From assembly GCA_045599645.1 (NCBI GenBank), contig JAZRWI010000019.1:28197-92196 (forward strand): a stretch of DNA of 64,000 nucleotides, in the 5' to 3' direction. Both the position numbers and the translations under genes were made by a program. The notes under the pieces are model-generated. The model saw only the letters and a list, made by a program, of their open reading frames with translations. It did not search any database and was not told the DNA's origin. Shown here in pieces: positions 18,167 through 26,969 of this stretch; positions within the stretch are counted from its first letter, which is position 1, and each line of letters begins with the position of its first letter. The DNA comes from RUG334 sp045599645. Its GTDB lineage: Bacteria > Muiribacteriota > Ozemobacteria > Ozemobacterales > Ozemobacteraceae.

Positions 18167-19999
18167 ATGAAGAATTTTTCTAAGATCATTGCTTTAATAA
18201 CAGCAATGATGCTGGTTATAACCATGTGCGGCTGCAGTAAAATCAAAAATAATAAAGCAAGCCGCGGCAATATAACCGGTAAAGTATATGATTCCAATGG
18301 TAAGATTCTTCCCGGTGCCAAAGTAGAAATTTATGGCGGTAGTCCTTCTACAACTACCGACGCCATGGGCGAATACGTTCTTTCCGGGCTGGAAAGCGGC
18401 CAATACAAGGTTGTTGCCACTAATGCCAGCAATACAGTTATTATAATCGTAGACGTAGTCCAGGGCGAAACTACAGAAAACTGTAATCTTACCTTTAAGG
18501 TTTCTGACAGCCTGCCACCGTTGATTACAATGGTAACAGTCGCCAGTCTTACAGAAAATGTAGCAACAATAAGCTGGATAACCAATGAAGCAGCAGACTC
18601 TGTTATTGATTATGCAACAGGTTCAGTAGGCCTTGCCTACAACATGTCAGCCTCCGATTATGGCATGGTTACAGAGCATTCATTGGCAATAACCGGTTTA
18701 ATCCCTGGCCAAACCTACCACTTCAGAGTAAAAAGCAGAGACTTCGAAAGAAACGAAGGCATCTCTTCAGACTATCAGTTCACAACTCCAACAGGCGACG
18801 CACCGGCAACACCCATGGGTTTCGGCGTCAGCATTGCCACTGAAAGCGAAAAGCTTTATCTCACTTGGTTAAGCAACAGTGAAAGCGACTTAGCTGGATA
18901 TAATCTTTATAGAGCAGATTCTATAGACGGCACCTTCAGCAAAGTAAATGCTTCTCCCATTGCTACTGCTGAAGCTGCTGTCACATTCATGGACGAAGGC
19001 CTGAAGGTAGGCATTAAGTATTACTACTTCCTGAAAGCAGTTGACGTTGCAGGCAACGAAAGCCCCAAGAGCGACACTGTTTCAGCAGTTACTCCTGGTA
19101 TTCTTGATGAAAACAGAACCTGGACCCTTGCCAACAGCCCATATATCCTCAGAGGAGATTTGCGCGTAAGAGGCGGTTCAGTTCTGACTATCGAGCCAGG
19201 TGTTGAAGTTAAATTCACTACTTCAGACATTACTCCTGATTCCATTGGCGCTACAATGACAGAGCTCATTGTTCAGGGAGGCTTAATGGCTTCAGGCACT
19301 GTAAGCAGACCGATTACCTTCACATCTGCAGAAAGCTTCCCACGCAAGAGCACCTGGGGCGGGATTATTTTCTATGGCACCAATCAGGCAGAAAATATAA
19401 TGAGAAACTGTGTAATTATGTTTGCTGACACAGGTATTAAGTGTGACGGTTCTACACCATCCATAGAAAAATGCGAAATCGGTTATTGTGGTGTTGGTAT
19501 TGATGCCGGCCTTTCAACCTCTCTTAACATCAAGGGAAACCTTATTCGTGACTGTGAAGTCGGCCTTACATCACTCGGTTCCAACATACGTAACAACATA
19601 TTCGTAAGCAATGGTGTCGCTGCCTCTCTCATGGGTGCTGACTACTTCGAAAACAACACTGTAGACAGCATCATAGGTATTGACGTTGCAGCAGGCACAC
19701 CAAACATCAAAAACAACATATTTACCTATAACAGCACAACAAAAGGTATTTATGGTATCAACCAGACCACTACCATTGCTACACCAACCATCGAATACAA
19801 TGACTTCTACAACATTGCAATTGAATATAACGGTGTAACAGTCAGCACAGGAACCACAAACCTTGCCTCTGACCCGTTGTTTATAGGTGGCACTCCATTC
19901 GATTACCACCTGCAGACAGAAGCAGCAGGCTATGCTTCAGATTCTCCGTGCTTAAAGGGTGGCGAAGCTGGCTGCCAGATGGGGGCTTATGGTCCGTGA
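18167..19999 (+). CDS. Surface lipoprotein: carboxypeptidase-regulatory, fibronectin III and parallel beta-helix domains
   Basis: A 610-residue protein. The signal peptide ends MCGC with the probable lipidated Cys at 23. A carboxypeptidase-regulatory-like domain (GKVYDSNGKILPGAKVEIYG ... GEYVLSGLESGQYKV) covers about 35-110. Two fibronectin type III domains follow (TISWITNEAADSVIDY; LTWLSNSESDLAGYNLYRA). The C-terminal 280 residues contain short repeats such as IKGNLIRDCEVGL and RNNIFVSNGV typical of right-handed parallel beta-helix proteins, and end YHLQTEAAGYASDSPCLKGG, common in surface beta-helix proteins. It may bind or process polysaccharide, but catalytic residues cannot be assigned. 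A GGAGG ribosome-binding site precedes the ATG. Confidence 0.82.
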   Translation: MKNFSKIIALITAMMLVITMCGCSKIKNNKASRGNITGKVYDSNGKILPGAKVEIYGGSPSTTTDAMGEYVLSGLESGQYKVVATNASNTVIIIVDVVQGETTENCNLTFKVSDSLPPLITMVTVASLTENVATISWITNEAADSVIDYATGSVGLAYNMSASDYGMVTEHSLAITGLIPGQTYHFRVKSRDFERNEGISSDYQFTTPTGDAPATPMGFGVSIATESEKLYLTWLSNSESDLAGYNLYRADSIDGTFSKVNASPIATAEAAVTFMDEGLKVGIKYYYFLKAVDVAGNESPKSDTVSAVTPGILDENRTWTLANSPYILRGDLRVRGGSVLTIEPGVEVKFTTSDITPDSIGATMTELIVQGGLMASGTVSRPITFTSAESFPRKSTWGGIIFYGTNQAENIMRNCVIMFADTGIKCDGSTPSIEKCEIGYCGVGIDAGLSTSLNIKGNLIRDCEVGLTSLGSNIRNNIFVSNGVAASLMGADYFENNTVDSIIGIDVAAGTPNIKNNIFTYNSTTKGIYGINQTTTIATPTIEYNDFYNIAIEYNGVTVSTGTTNLASDPLFIGGTPFDYHLQTEAAGYASDSPCLKGGEAGCQMGAYGP

Positions 20000-20017
20000 T
20001 AAATAACTAAAACAAAG

Positions 20018-20047
20018 CAGGCTTCATCATTTATCTGATGAAGCCTG
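20018..20047. terminator. Bidirectional terminator between convergent genes
   Basis: CAGGCTTCATCA (20018-20029) pairs perfectly with TGATGAAGCCTG (20036-20047) over a 6-nt loop. T-rich sequence follows on the plus strand, and the converging minus-strand gene ends at 20068. Confidence 0.8.
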
Positions 20048-20067
20048 TTCTATTTTAGGCTTATAGC

Positions 20068-20778
20068 TTACTTACAATTAGTTCTGATATCATTAATCAA
20101 TGAGACAAGAGCATTCTTTACAGTAGAATCAACTTCGAAATCCTGTTCCGGAGTTTCAAGATTGTTGTCTCTTACATAGTTTTTCAAAGCTTCTACAGCC
20201 TTTTCCATATCTGCCTTGCTGATACCATGTTTAATTGCAGTAGTCTTTGGGCTGCCTGCTAGACCGCCATTAGATTCAGACTTAGCTTCGCTATTGGTTT
20301 TATCATCAGTAAGAAACTTAGTCATATTTGAAGCGGTTTCTGGATCAAGCTTATCCTTTACTAAAGCATACAATACTGTTCTAACAGTGTCTGCGCCTTC
20401 AGAATCAGCAAGATTCGGGTCATCACCACCAACAATATTACCACAAAGCTTACGATACATTGTGCCAAAAAGCATTTCAGAATAAACCTTTGCGGTTGCT
20501 GTAGCGTTATCCATTACACAATATTTGAAGGTGCTTACAATACTGAGCTTGTCAGACATGAAATCCTGCTTCAATTCAGAGCTTAATTTTTCTACTTCAG
20601 AAGCAGTTTCTGGTTCAAGACAAAGCTTTGCAGATTCAACACCAATTTTGTCGATAGCATCAACAACGATGCCTTTACCAGTGGTGCTGCACCAGTTATA
20701 TCCCCAAAAACCAACAACAATCATAAGTACAATTACAGTGACGCAACCTGCGCCAAAACAACCAAGAACCTTTTTCAT
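20068..20778 (-). CDS. Membrane-anchored protein of unknown function
   Basis: A 236-residue protein. One N-terminal hydrophobic segment (GAGCVTVIVLMIVVGFWGYN, about 9-28) is a signal anchor; it is not a lipobox. The rest is largely helical and charged, with a low-complexity stretch SEAKSESNGGLAGSPKT near 165-180 that separates two helical parts. No family is recognised. It starts 16 nt after the U32 gene on the same strand and is probably co-transcribed with it and the cyclase. Confidence 0.7.
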   Translation of the reverse strand: MKKVLGCFGAGCVTVIVLMIVVGFWGYNWCSTTGKGIVVDAIDKIGVESAKLCLEPETASEVEKLSSELKQDFMSDKLSIVSTFKYCVMDNATATAKVYSEMLFGTMYRKLCGNIVGGDDPNLADSEGADTVRTVLYALVKDKLDPETASNMTKFLTDDKTNSEAKSESNGGLAGSPKTTAIKHGISKADMEKAVEALKNYVRDNNLETPEQDFEVDSTVKNALVSLINDIRTNCK

Positions 20779-20794
20779 TTACAAATCCCTTAAA

Positions 20795-22087
20795 TCAATT
20801 TTGCTTCAGGTGCTTTACTTCCTCTACAGGAACAATCATAAACACCTGATCATTTTCACGAACTACGTCGGACAATTTTACACCAACTACGCTGCCTTTT
20901 CTAGCAGTTGTGACAGATTTTCCATCTTCTTCGATAGAAATTACCTTCAAGGTTTTTACACCTGTTGTCGGGCCCTGGAACATCAATTCGTCACCGACGT
21001 TAAAATCACGGGCTTCAACCTTTATTTCTGCAACAGTAACCTTCTTGAAGAAATTGGTAACAATACCTAGATGAGTCTTTCTATGAGTAGCCTTTGAGCC
21101 ATTTCCGCCGCTCCATTCGCTAATCTGGCGACCAAAGAAGAAGCCGTCAGAGAAGCCACGGTTGAATACAGCGTCTGCCTTTTCAATAAGTTCCTTGCGC
21201 AATACTTCAACATCAGCCTCAAAGGTTGGTTTATTGCGATTTTCCATGTAAAAATCAATAAAGCGTCTATAGCACTTAGTGACTTCACTTACGTATTCAG
21301 CACTGCGACCGCGACCTTCAATTTTCAAGCTGTCAACGCCGGCATCAAGAAGTTTTTCCAAGAAGGGTAGTGAGCAAAGATCCTTGGGGCTCATAACGTA
21401 ATTCTGGCCCAGCAGAAATTCCTTGCCTTCGCGTATATCCTTAATCAAGTATTCTCTGCGACATGGCTGGCGACATTCCCCACGGTTTGCTGATTCCCCG
21501 AAAGCAAACTGGGACATGAAGCAGCGACCGCTGACAGAAACACACATAGCACCATGAGCAAAAACTTCTATTTCTATCTTTTCAGCGTCAGCGCCCAGCA
21601 AGTGCTTCAAGTTACGCCTGATATTTGTGACTTCCTCTAATGTACATTCGCGGGCAAGAACAAAGCGGCAGATACCGAAGCTTTTGTATAAAAATGCCAT
21701 AGAATGTGCGTTGGCCACAGACATCTGAGTAGAAAGGATAACCTTCATTTTGTGCTTTAATGCAAGCTCTACCACAGAAAAATCCCAGCAGATAATTGCA
21801 TCAATACCTGCTTCTGCAGCAGCATTTATGAGTTTTTCGGCCAATTCTGTCTCGTGATCAAAAATAATTGTATTTAAGGCAAGATAAGCCTTAGCCTTTG
21901 CTTCATGGCACTGTCTGGCCACTTCAGGCAAATCCTCAACAGCAAAGTTCTTTGCATTGGCTCTCATATTCATTGATACAATACCGAAATAAACAGCATC
22001 AGCGCCAGAATCAAGAGCAGCCCTGAGGCTAATCATATCACCAGCCGGGGCCATAAGCTCCGGTCGTCTTAATGCGATTTCTTCCAT
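20795..22087 (-). CDS. Peptidase U32 family protein (TrhP/YegQ-like tRNA hydroxylation protein)
   Basis: A 430-residue protein. The N-terminal signature ELMAPAGDMISLRAALDSGA and ADAVYFG, the central FVLARECTLEEV, and the Cys-containing block GRCFMSQFAFGESANRGECR are diagnostic of the U32 family. The C-terminal beta-barrel (about 330-420, AEIKVEARDFNVGDELMFQG) matches the YegQ/TrhP architecture. Characterised relatives use prephenate to hydroxylate tRNA uridine-34 and carry an Fe-S cluster on conserved cysteines; the historical collagenase label is doubtful. GGGAG precedes the ATG. The gap to the cyclase gene is 9 nt, suggesting an operon, although no functional link is obvious. Confidence 0.9.
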   Translation of the reverse strand: MEEIALRRPELMAPAGDMISLRAALDSGADAVYFGIVSMNMRANAKNFAVEDLPEVARQCHEAKAKAYLALNTIIFDHETELAEKLINAAAEAGIDAIICWDFSVVELALKHKMKVILSTQMSVANAHSMAFLYKSFGICRFVLARECTLEEVTNIRRNLKHLLGADAEKIEIEVFAHGAMCVSVSGRCFMSQFAFGESANRGECRQPCRREYLIKDIREGKEFLLGQNYVMSPKDLCSLPFLEKLLDAGVDSLKIEGRGRSAEYVSEVTKCYRRFIDFYMENRNKPTFEADVEVLRKELIEKADAVFNRGFSDGFFFGRQISEWSGGNGSKATHRKTHLGIVTNFFKKVTVAEIKVEARDFNVGDELMFQGPTTGVKTLKVISIEEDGKSVTTARKGSVVGVKLSDVVRENDQVFMIVPVEEVKHLKQN

Positions 22088-22096
22088 TTTAACTCC

Positions 22097-25018
22097 CTAG
22101 TTCATGAAATTCGGGTCTTTAAACTTAATCAGTTCATAAATCTGAACTGCCTGCTTCTTACCTCGGATTTCTTCAAATGGCAATTTTTCTACTTCTACAT
22201 AATCTTCAAGATATTTCAGTGTCTGACCAGAGAAAATAATCTTGCTGTGTTTACCTTGTTTAGAGGCACTTTCAAGTCTTGAGGCCAGATTTACTTCGTC
22301 GCCGATAACAGTAAGGTCCTTGCGACGGGCACTACCGATGTCGCCGAGCAAAACCTGACCAGTACTGATCCCGATACCAATCTTTATCGGGAAATCGCCT
22401 CTCTGGATACGTTTCTGATTCATCATTTCAACATACTGATTCATTCTGTAGGCAGCCTTTATAGCGCTGATAGAGTGGTGTTCAGGCAATGTCTGGTGGA
22501 AAATCGCCATTACTGCATCACCAATATACTTGTCAACACGGCCGTGATACATACGGATAATAGGTTCTACGCCGCCAAAATGTTCATTGAGGACCTGGAA
22601 TACCTTATCTGGCGGATTGGCTTCACTTATGCCTGTAAAATTGCGAATATCAGAGAAAAGTATCGTAGCTTCAATATGCTTACCAGCATGAACCGTCTGG
22701 TCACCTGTGTCTTTAACTGCTTCCAGAACTGAGTCGGAAACATAGGCCTGCATTTTTTCACGTTCGCGCAAGCCCTTAACCATTTCATTAAATGTGATGC
22801 TTAGTCTGCTAAGTTCGTCATGACTACCTTCTTCTGGAAGAACAACATCAAGGTTACCTTTACCGATCTGCTGTGCAGCGGAATCAATCTTCTTGATAGG
22901 TGTCAGCAGGCTTGAAGAAAGGGCAAAGCTCAACAGAATTGAACCAATGATAGCAAAAGCCGACAAAGCAAAAATCAAGATACCCATTTGTCTGACCCTA
23001 AGCTCGATGGGCTTAGTAGAAGTCAGCAGGCAAGGCAGATATGACTTGCTGTTCATACTAGAAAGTGGCTTTGCCAGATACAGGAAATCTTCTTCTTCAA
23101 TACGGACAATGCCAGTTTCTTCGATTTTAAGTTCTGATGAACGGTCTAATACCGTTTTGAGCTTTATCCAAAGTGGTGATTCAGATGGAAAGCTTTCTGC
23201 GCCAGACAGAGTTGAATAGAAGGATAATTCAGGAACCATCAGACTTCCTGGTTCTTCCTGGGCAGCCATATTATTTGTTGTAAATTCACGGGCTGCGAAA
23301 TTCTTTTCTACAAGCTTATCTGGGAGATAAACAAACAACGGGCAAACCTGTTCATCAACAATAACCTTAAGCGTCATAAAATAGAGATGCTGGTCAAGAT
23401 AAACGAAATGTCTTAAATGCGATGGAAGATCCATGCTGAATTCAACAGCACCACTTGTTCCAATCAATTCTGAAATTTCATCATCAACGAATTCTTCCAG
23501 CAGCTTCTTATTGCTTTCGCTGGCTTTGCCGAAGAACCCATCGTTCTTATAGTCTTTAATGGTCTGGTTTGCCATATATTTCAAGGATTTTTCCAGGGTC
23601 GGTTCCAGATTTTCCCAGCTTTTATCAGCAATTTCACCATCCTTAAAGAATACAAACTGATTGATGATACCTTCCTGAACAGCTTGATTCATAGCCTTAG
23701 AAACTATTTCAACAGTAGGCTTCCCTGGTGGCATTTTAGCCAGCAGATCCTGATACAGGCCTCTTTCAATAAGTCTTGGCGTGTCAGTATAATGCATACC
23801 CAGAGCTTCAAGACCTGCACGCATTTTAACGTAGGCAGATTCCTTCAGACGGCCATCTTCATGAACGATAAAGGTTTTCCCTACACTGATAAGGCTTAGG
23901 ATTGGCAAAAGCATGGCCATGAGGAAGATTGCCGCAATTCGCTGCCTGAGAGAAATACCAACAACACGTATGCTTTTCACATAAACAGTAAGACCTATTG
24001 AAATGACTACCAGGAAAGCACAAGCCAATGAAAGCATAAGCTTCATGTAGTTTTTATGATTTATTACATCAGTAAGGTCTGCCATTGACATAACCCTGAT
24101 TTCAGTTTCATTACCGAAAGGAGAGGTTCCAACAAGGAAGTTCTTGAATTCAAACACATCCTTGCTTCTGAAATTATATGTATTTATCAATTCCTGCAGG
24201 AAAAAATTATCCGTTGGCAAAACCGGATCCATAGCAACAGCAGTGTTATCAGAAAGATTTATGGCAGCTATCGGGAATTCAAAATGTTCTCTGGATTTTT
24301 GCCTTCTGACTATCATGCGCTTATACCAGAAATCCTTAGGCAGATTTTCTGGAATAACCATCATGACACAAGAACCGGAAATTTCTTCTGCAATACCATA
24401 CTGGTTATGGGAAATACCGTCTACACCCCATATGATATAGCAGTCCTTGCCAGTCCATTTTGATTTGTATGGGGAGAACATATGTTCAAAAATATGCTCC
24501 GGCTTTTCGCCACTACCCATCATCTTCTGCATTAAAGGACGGCTTGCATAATAATTGTTTGTAACCTCTTGATAATCTGCGGCACCGTTTCCGTCACGGA
24601 TTCTATTGTAAATGTAAATACCGCCCTTGAGGCAGTTTCTCCAGATTCTTACCGCTTCAAGAATACCTTTTGATTTAATGGAGATTACTTCATAATTTTC
24701 ATCCAGGAACAGCCATTTGAAAGCACCAGGATATGACTTTTCAACACTGTCAACAAATTCCTTTATGATTTCAGGAGTCTGACGACAAAGCAGCTTCTGC
24801 CTGATTATAGTCATAAAGAAATCTTTAATCTGGTATTCAGCAGTTGTAGTCATCTGTATTCTGGCAATCTGCTGTCTTAAACTTGCAGATACACTGTCTA
24901 CAGTAGCCGTATACTGCTCTTCAATCATGTTGTTTATGGAATAATAAGCAACGCAGACAGGCAAAATCACTATGATAACCAGCAGAAACAGATTTTGCAG
25001 TGTAAAAAAGCGCTTCAT
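22097..25018 (-). CDS. Membrane adenylate/guanylate cyclase with two extracytoplasmic regions and HAMP domain
   Basis: A 973-residue protein. An N-terminal membrane helix (about 8-27) is followed by a Cache-like sensor region, a pair of membrane helices near 325-385, a second extracytoplasmic region, and another helix near 660-685 leading into HAMP (LLTPIKKIDSAAQQIGKGNL). The C-terminal class III cyclase domain carries the two metal Asps (FSDIRNFT, GDAVMAIF) and substrate and transition-state residues in KDLTVIGDEVNLASRLE. The Lys before DLTVIGDE and the Asp in GDEVN are the purine-specifying pattern of adenylate rather than guanylate cyclases. It should turn an external signal into cAMP. The doubled sensor is unusual but known in large bacterial cyclases. 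Confidence 0.92.
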   Translation of the reverse strand: MKRFFTLQNLFLLVIIVILPVCVAYYSINNMIEEQYTATVDSVSASLRQQIARIQMTTTAEYQIKDFFMTIIRQKLLCRQTPEIIKEFVDSVEKSYPGAFKWLFLDENYEVISIKSKGILEAVRIWRNCLKGGIYIYNRIRDGNGAADYQEVTNNYYASRPLMQKMMGSGEKPEHIFEHMFSPYKSKWTGKDCYIIWGVDGISHNQYGIAEEISGSCVMMVIPENLPKDFWYKRMIVRRQKSREHFEFPIAAINLSDNTAVAMDPVLPTDNFFLQELINTYNFRSKDVFEFKNFLVGTSPFGNETEIRVMSMADLTDVINHKNYMKLMLSLACAFLVVISIGLTVYVKSIRVVGISLRQRIAAIFLMAMLLPILSLISVGKTFIVHEDGRLKESAYVKMRAGLEALGMHYTDTPRLIERGLYQDLLAKMPPGKPTVEIVSKAMNQAVQEGIINQFVFFKDGEIADKSWENLEPTLEKSLKYMANQTIKDYKNDGFFGKASESNKKLLEEFVDDEISELIGTSGAVEFSMDLPSHLRHFVYLDQHLYFMTLKVIVDEQVCPLFVYLPDKLVEKNFAAREFTTNNMAAQEEPGSLMVPELSFYSTLSGAESFPSESPLWIKLKTVLDRSSELKIEETGIVRIEEEDFLYLAKPLSSMNSKSYLPCLLTSTKPIELRVRQMGILIFALSAFAIIGSILLSFALSSSLLTPIKKIDSAAQQIGKGNLDVVLPEEGSHDELSRLSITFNEMVKGLREREKMQAYVSDSVLEAVKDTGDQTVHAGKHIEATILFSDIRNFTGISEANPPDKVFQVLNEHFGGVEPIIRMYHGRVDKYIGDAVMAIFHQTLPEHHSISAIKAAYRMNQYVEMMNQKRIQRGDFPIKIGIGISTGQVLLGDIGSARRKDLTVIGDEVNLASRLESASKQGKHSKIIFSGQTLKYLEDYVEVEKLPFEEIRGKKQAVQIYELIKFKDPNFMN

Positions 25019-25203
25019 TCCTATATTATTCCTTATAAACTTATGGGCATAAAATATGCTTCAAGTATAAATATATATGAAATTGTGAAATTATCAAGCA
25101 TTTCCGTTGATTTGTGGTATATTATGCCAATAGTTCCTTTTTCAAAGGCTGTCCCAAAACTAGAAATTGGTAAAAATCCCGATATACAGTAGATTTCTAA
25201 AAA

Positions 25204-25222
25204 CCTCCCTTTTTAAGGGAGG
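25204..25222. repeat. Short GC-rich hairpin in the 25.0-25.3 kb intergenic region
   Basis: CCTCCCTT pairs with AAGGGAGG around three T, followed by GTAGGGAGGG. It resembles the pyrimidine/purine stem of the dispersed REP-like elements at 25.85 and 29.7 kb, but the second stem is absent. The rest of 25019-25316 is AT-rich, with only the ribosome-binding site AAGGAG before 25317. Confidence 0.5.
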
Positions 25223-25316
25223 GTAGGGAGGGTTTCGATTTTAGAAGGAACTTGTTTTGAATGCATAAAATCGAGTTTTAAGACAGTCTCTTCAAAGGGG
25301 AAACAAGGAGTTTTAT

Positions 25317-25760
25317 ATGGACCGCGTTGAACGTGCAAAAGAATTATTTTTAAAAGGCTTTAACTGCAGTCAGGCTGTTTTTGCAGCCTTTGCCGATAAA
25401 TATGGCATTGACGAGGAAACAGCTCTTCGCATTTCCGGGGCCTTTGGCGCCGGCTTTGGCGGCACACGTGAAGTATGCGGTGCAGTCAGCGGCATGACCA
25501 TTGTCTGTGGTCTGGAATGTGGTGCCACAACTGGTGATGCCTCAGCCAAAAAAGCCTGCTATATGAAAGAACAGGAACTTCTGGAAAAGTTCAAGGCGCT
25601 TCATGGCACAATAATCTGCCGCGAACGTTTGAAAATTGGCAACACAAAAGAGTTCCCCATGGCCTCAGAAAGAACTAAAGAATACTACGCAACCCGCCCA
25701 TGCCTCAAGGTCATCATGGACGCTGCGCAGATACTGACTGAGACATACCCTGAGGAGTAG
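25317..25760 (+). CDS. C_GCAxxG_C_C family redox-type protein
   Basis: A 147-residue protein with the family signature: Cys17 in FNCSQAVF, the Gly-rich GAFGAGFGGTREVCGAVSG block (Cys54), then Cys64, Cys68, Cys81, Cys101 and a terminal Cys129 in RPCL. The family (also called C-GCAxxG-C-C) is widespread in anaerobes and assumed to bind a metal or act in redox chemistry; no activity is proven. AAGGAG lies 8-9 nt before the ATG. It appears monocistronic; the repeat field that follows starts directly after the stop. Confidence 0.9.
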   Translation: MDRVERAKELFLKGFNCSQAVFAAFADKYGIDEETALRISGAFGAGFGGTREVCGAVSGMTIVCGLECGATTGDASAKKACYMKEQELLEKFKALHGTIICRERLKIGNTKEFPMASERTKEYYATRPCLKVIMDAAQILTETYPEE

Positions 25761-25765
25761 CTGGA

Positions 25766-25848
25766 AGCTGGAAGTCGGAAGTCGGAAGCTATAAGCTATA
25801 AGCTATAAGCTGGAAGCCGGAAGCTTGAAGCTTGAAGCTTGAAGCAGG
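25766..25848. repeat. Degenerate GAAGCT/TATAAGC simple-repeat tract
   Basis: Units such as GGAAGTCGGAAGT, three copies of TATAAGC and three copies of TTGAAGC follow each other directly after the upstream gene. Related GGAAGTC or AGCTGGAAG words recur at 26.01 kb and, reverse-complemented, in the NRPS gene near 63.95 kb, so this is a dispersed low-complexity family. Confidence 0.75.
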
Positions 25849-25916
25849 ACCGCCCCTGCGAGGCCTTCCTCCTTTAGGGGGAAGGTGGATTCTGCGTAGC
25901 AGAAGACGAATGAGGG
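25849..25916 (+). repeat. REP-like element, copy 1
   Basis: This is a two-stem repeat: CCTTCCTCC...GGGGGAAGG followed by TTCTGC-gta-GCAGAA and a GATGAGGG-like tail (here GAATGAGGG), with an ACCGCCCCTGCGAGG leader. Two further copies lie at 29705-29758 (same orientation) and 49224-49292 (inverted). Confidence 0.8.
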
Positions 25917-25960
25917 TTATTGCAACATGCTTCGATAGCAAGCAAGTATATGGTTTATTT

Positions 25961-26028
25961 CAATAGGCTTTTGGCTATTAGCTTTTAGCTCTTGGCCGAG
26001 AAAGCAGGCCGCTGGAAGTCGGAAGTGG
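25961..26028. repeat. GCTATTAGC-type simple-repeat tract upstream of tcdA
   Basis: Words GGCTTTTGGCTATTAGC, TTGGCCGAGAAAGCAGG and GGAAGTCGGAAG are shared with the repeat fields at 33.3-33.7 kb and 49.38 kb. It is non-coding, although one frame happens to be open into tcdA. Confidence 0.65.
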
Positions 26029-26044
26029 AAATTTCCCCAACCCC

Positions 26045-26066
26045 GCTGTCTGAGAATTCAGACAGC
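26045..26066 (+). promoter_or_regulatory. Perfect hairpin in the tcdA leader
   Basis: GCTGTCTGA (26045-26053) pairs with TCAGACAGC (26058-26066) over a 4-nt loop, 8 nt before the AAGG ribosome-binding site. There is no T tract, so it is more likely an mRNA-stability or operator element than a terminator. Confidence 0.5.
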
Positions 26067-26084
26067 GCTATAGAAGGTAACGAT

Positions 26085-26831
26085 ATGAATAGATTTCAGA
26101 GAACAAAGATATTGCTTGGTGATGAAGGTTTTGAAAAGCTACAGAAGGCTCATGTAGCAGTATTCGGTTTGGGCGGCGTGGGAAGCTACGCGGCAGAAGC
26201 TCTTGCCAGAGCGGGTGTTGGCGAACTCACCATTGTAGATTTCGATAAAGTGAACCCAACCAACATCAACAGACAGAACATTGCCCTTGAAACCACTGTC
26301 GGCATGCAGAAAAGCCAGGCTATGGCCGAAAGAATCAAATTAATAAATCCAGACTGCAAGCTTCATGTAATAGACCGCTTCTACGAAGCCGCCAACTCTG
26401 ATGAAATCATAACAACAAGCTTCAGTGCTGTTATTGATGCCATAGATACCTTCAATTCCAAAATCAAACTTCTGGTCGAATGTAAGCACAAGAAAATCCC
26501 TATTTTCTCGGCAATGGGCGCTGCTGGAAAAATCGACCCGTCACAAATCAAAACTGGTGATATTTCCAAGACTATTGTCTGCCCCTTGGCAAAAAAGGTC
26601 AGAAAAACACTGAAGCAGATGAACATTCACAAGGGCATACCTGTTGTATATTCATTGGAAGACCCCAAGCCGGCAATGTCTCACACTCTTTTCTCAAAAG
26701 ACGAAAACGAGTTCAACCCCGGCCTTGAACGTATGATTATGGGCTCCATCAGCTACATTCCAGCCATATTCGGTCTAACTATAGCTGGAATGGTCATCAA
26801 TAAACTAATAAAAAAAGAGCCTTCCGAATAA
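26085..26831 (+). CDS. tcdA: tRNA threonylcarbamoyladenosine dehydratase (ThiF/E1 family)
   Basis: The start at 26085 gives MNRFQRTKILLGDEGFEKL, the canonical TcdA N terminus, with AAGG 7 nt upstream; the open frame further upstream is repeat sequence. The 248-residue protein has the ATP-binding GLGGVGSYAAEAL, the D-F-D-K-V-N-P-T-N-I-N-R-Q strand and the later KVRKTLKQMNIHKG/VVYSLEDPKP region characteristic of TcdA (CsdL). It catalyses ATP-dependent cyclisation of t6A to cyclic t6A in tRNA in the cytoplasm. Convergent with the following ATPase gene; 26832-26969 holds only pyrimidine-rich AGCTTTTC-type low-complexity sequence. Confidence 0.92.
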   Translation: MNRFQRTKILLGDEGFEKLQKAHVAVFGLGGVGSYAAEALARAGVGELTIVDFDKVNPTNINRQNIALETTVGMQKSQAMAERIKLINPDCKLHVIDRFYEAANSDEIITTSFSAVIDAIDTFNSKIKLLVECKHKKIPIFSAMGAAGKIDPSQIKTGDISKTIVCPLAKKVRKTLKQMNIHKGIPVVYSLEDPKPAMSHTLFSKDENEFNPGLERMIMGSISYIPAIFGLTIAGMVINKLIKKEPSE

Positions 26832-26969
26832 CCGGCCTTCCAGTTTCCTAGCTTCTCAGATTCCTTTATCTTAAATAATCTGGTTTACAGCTTTTCTTTG
26901 TCTTCAAGCTTCTAGCTTTTCAGTTTCCAGCTTTTCTGATAGTCTGATAGTCTGAGCACGTAATAAAAG

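Noticed and set aside
26045..26066. Riboswitch in the tcdA leader
   Set aside because: Only a single simple hairpin is present, without the conserved multi-helix core of any known riboswitch.
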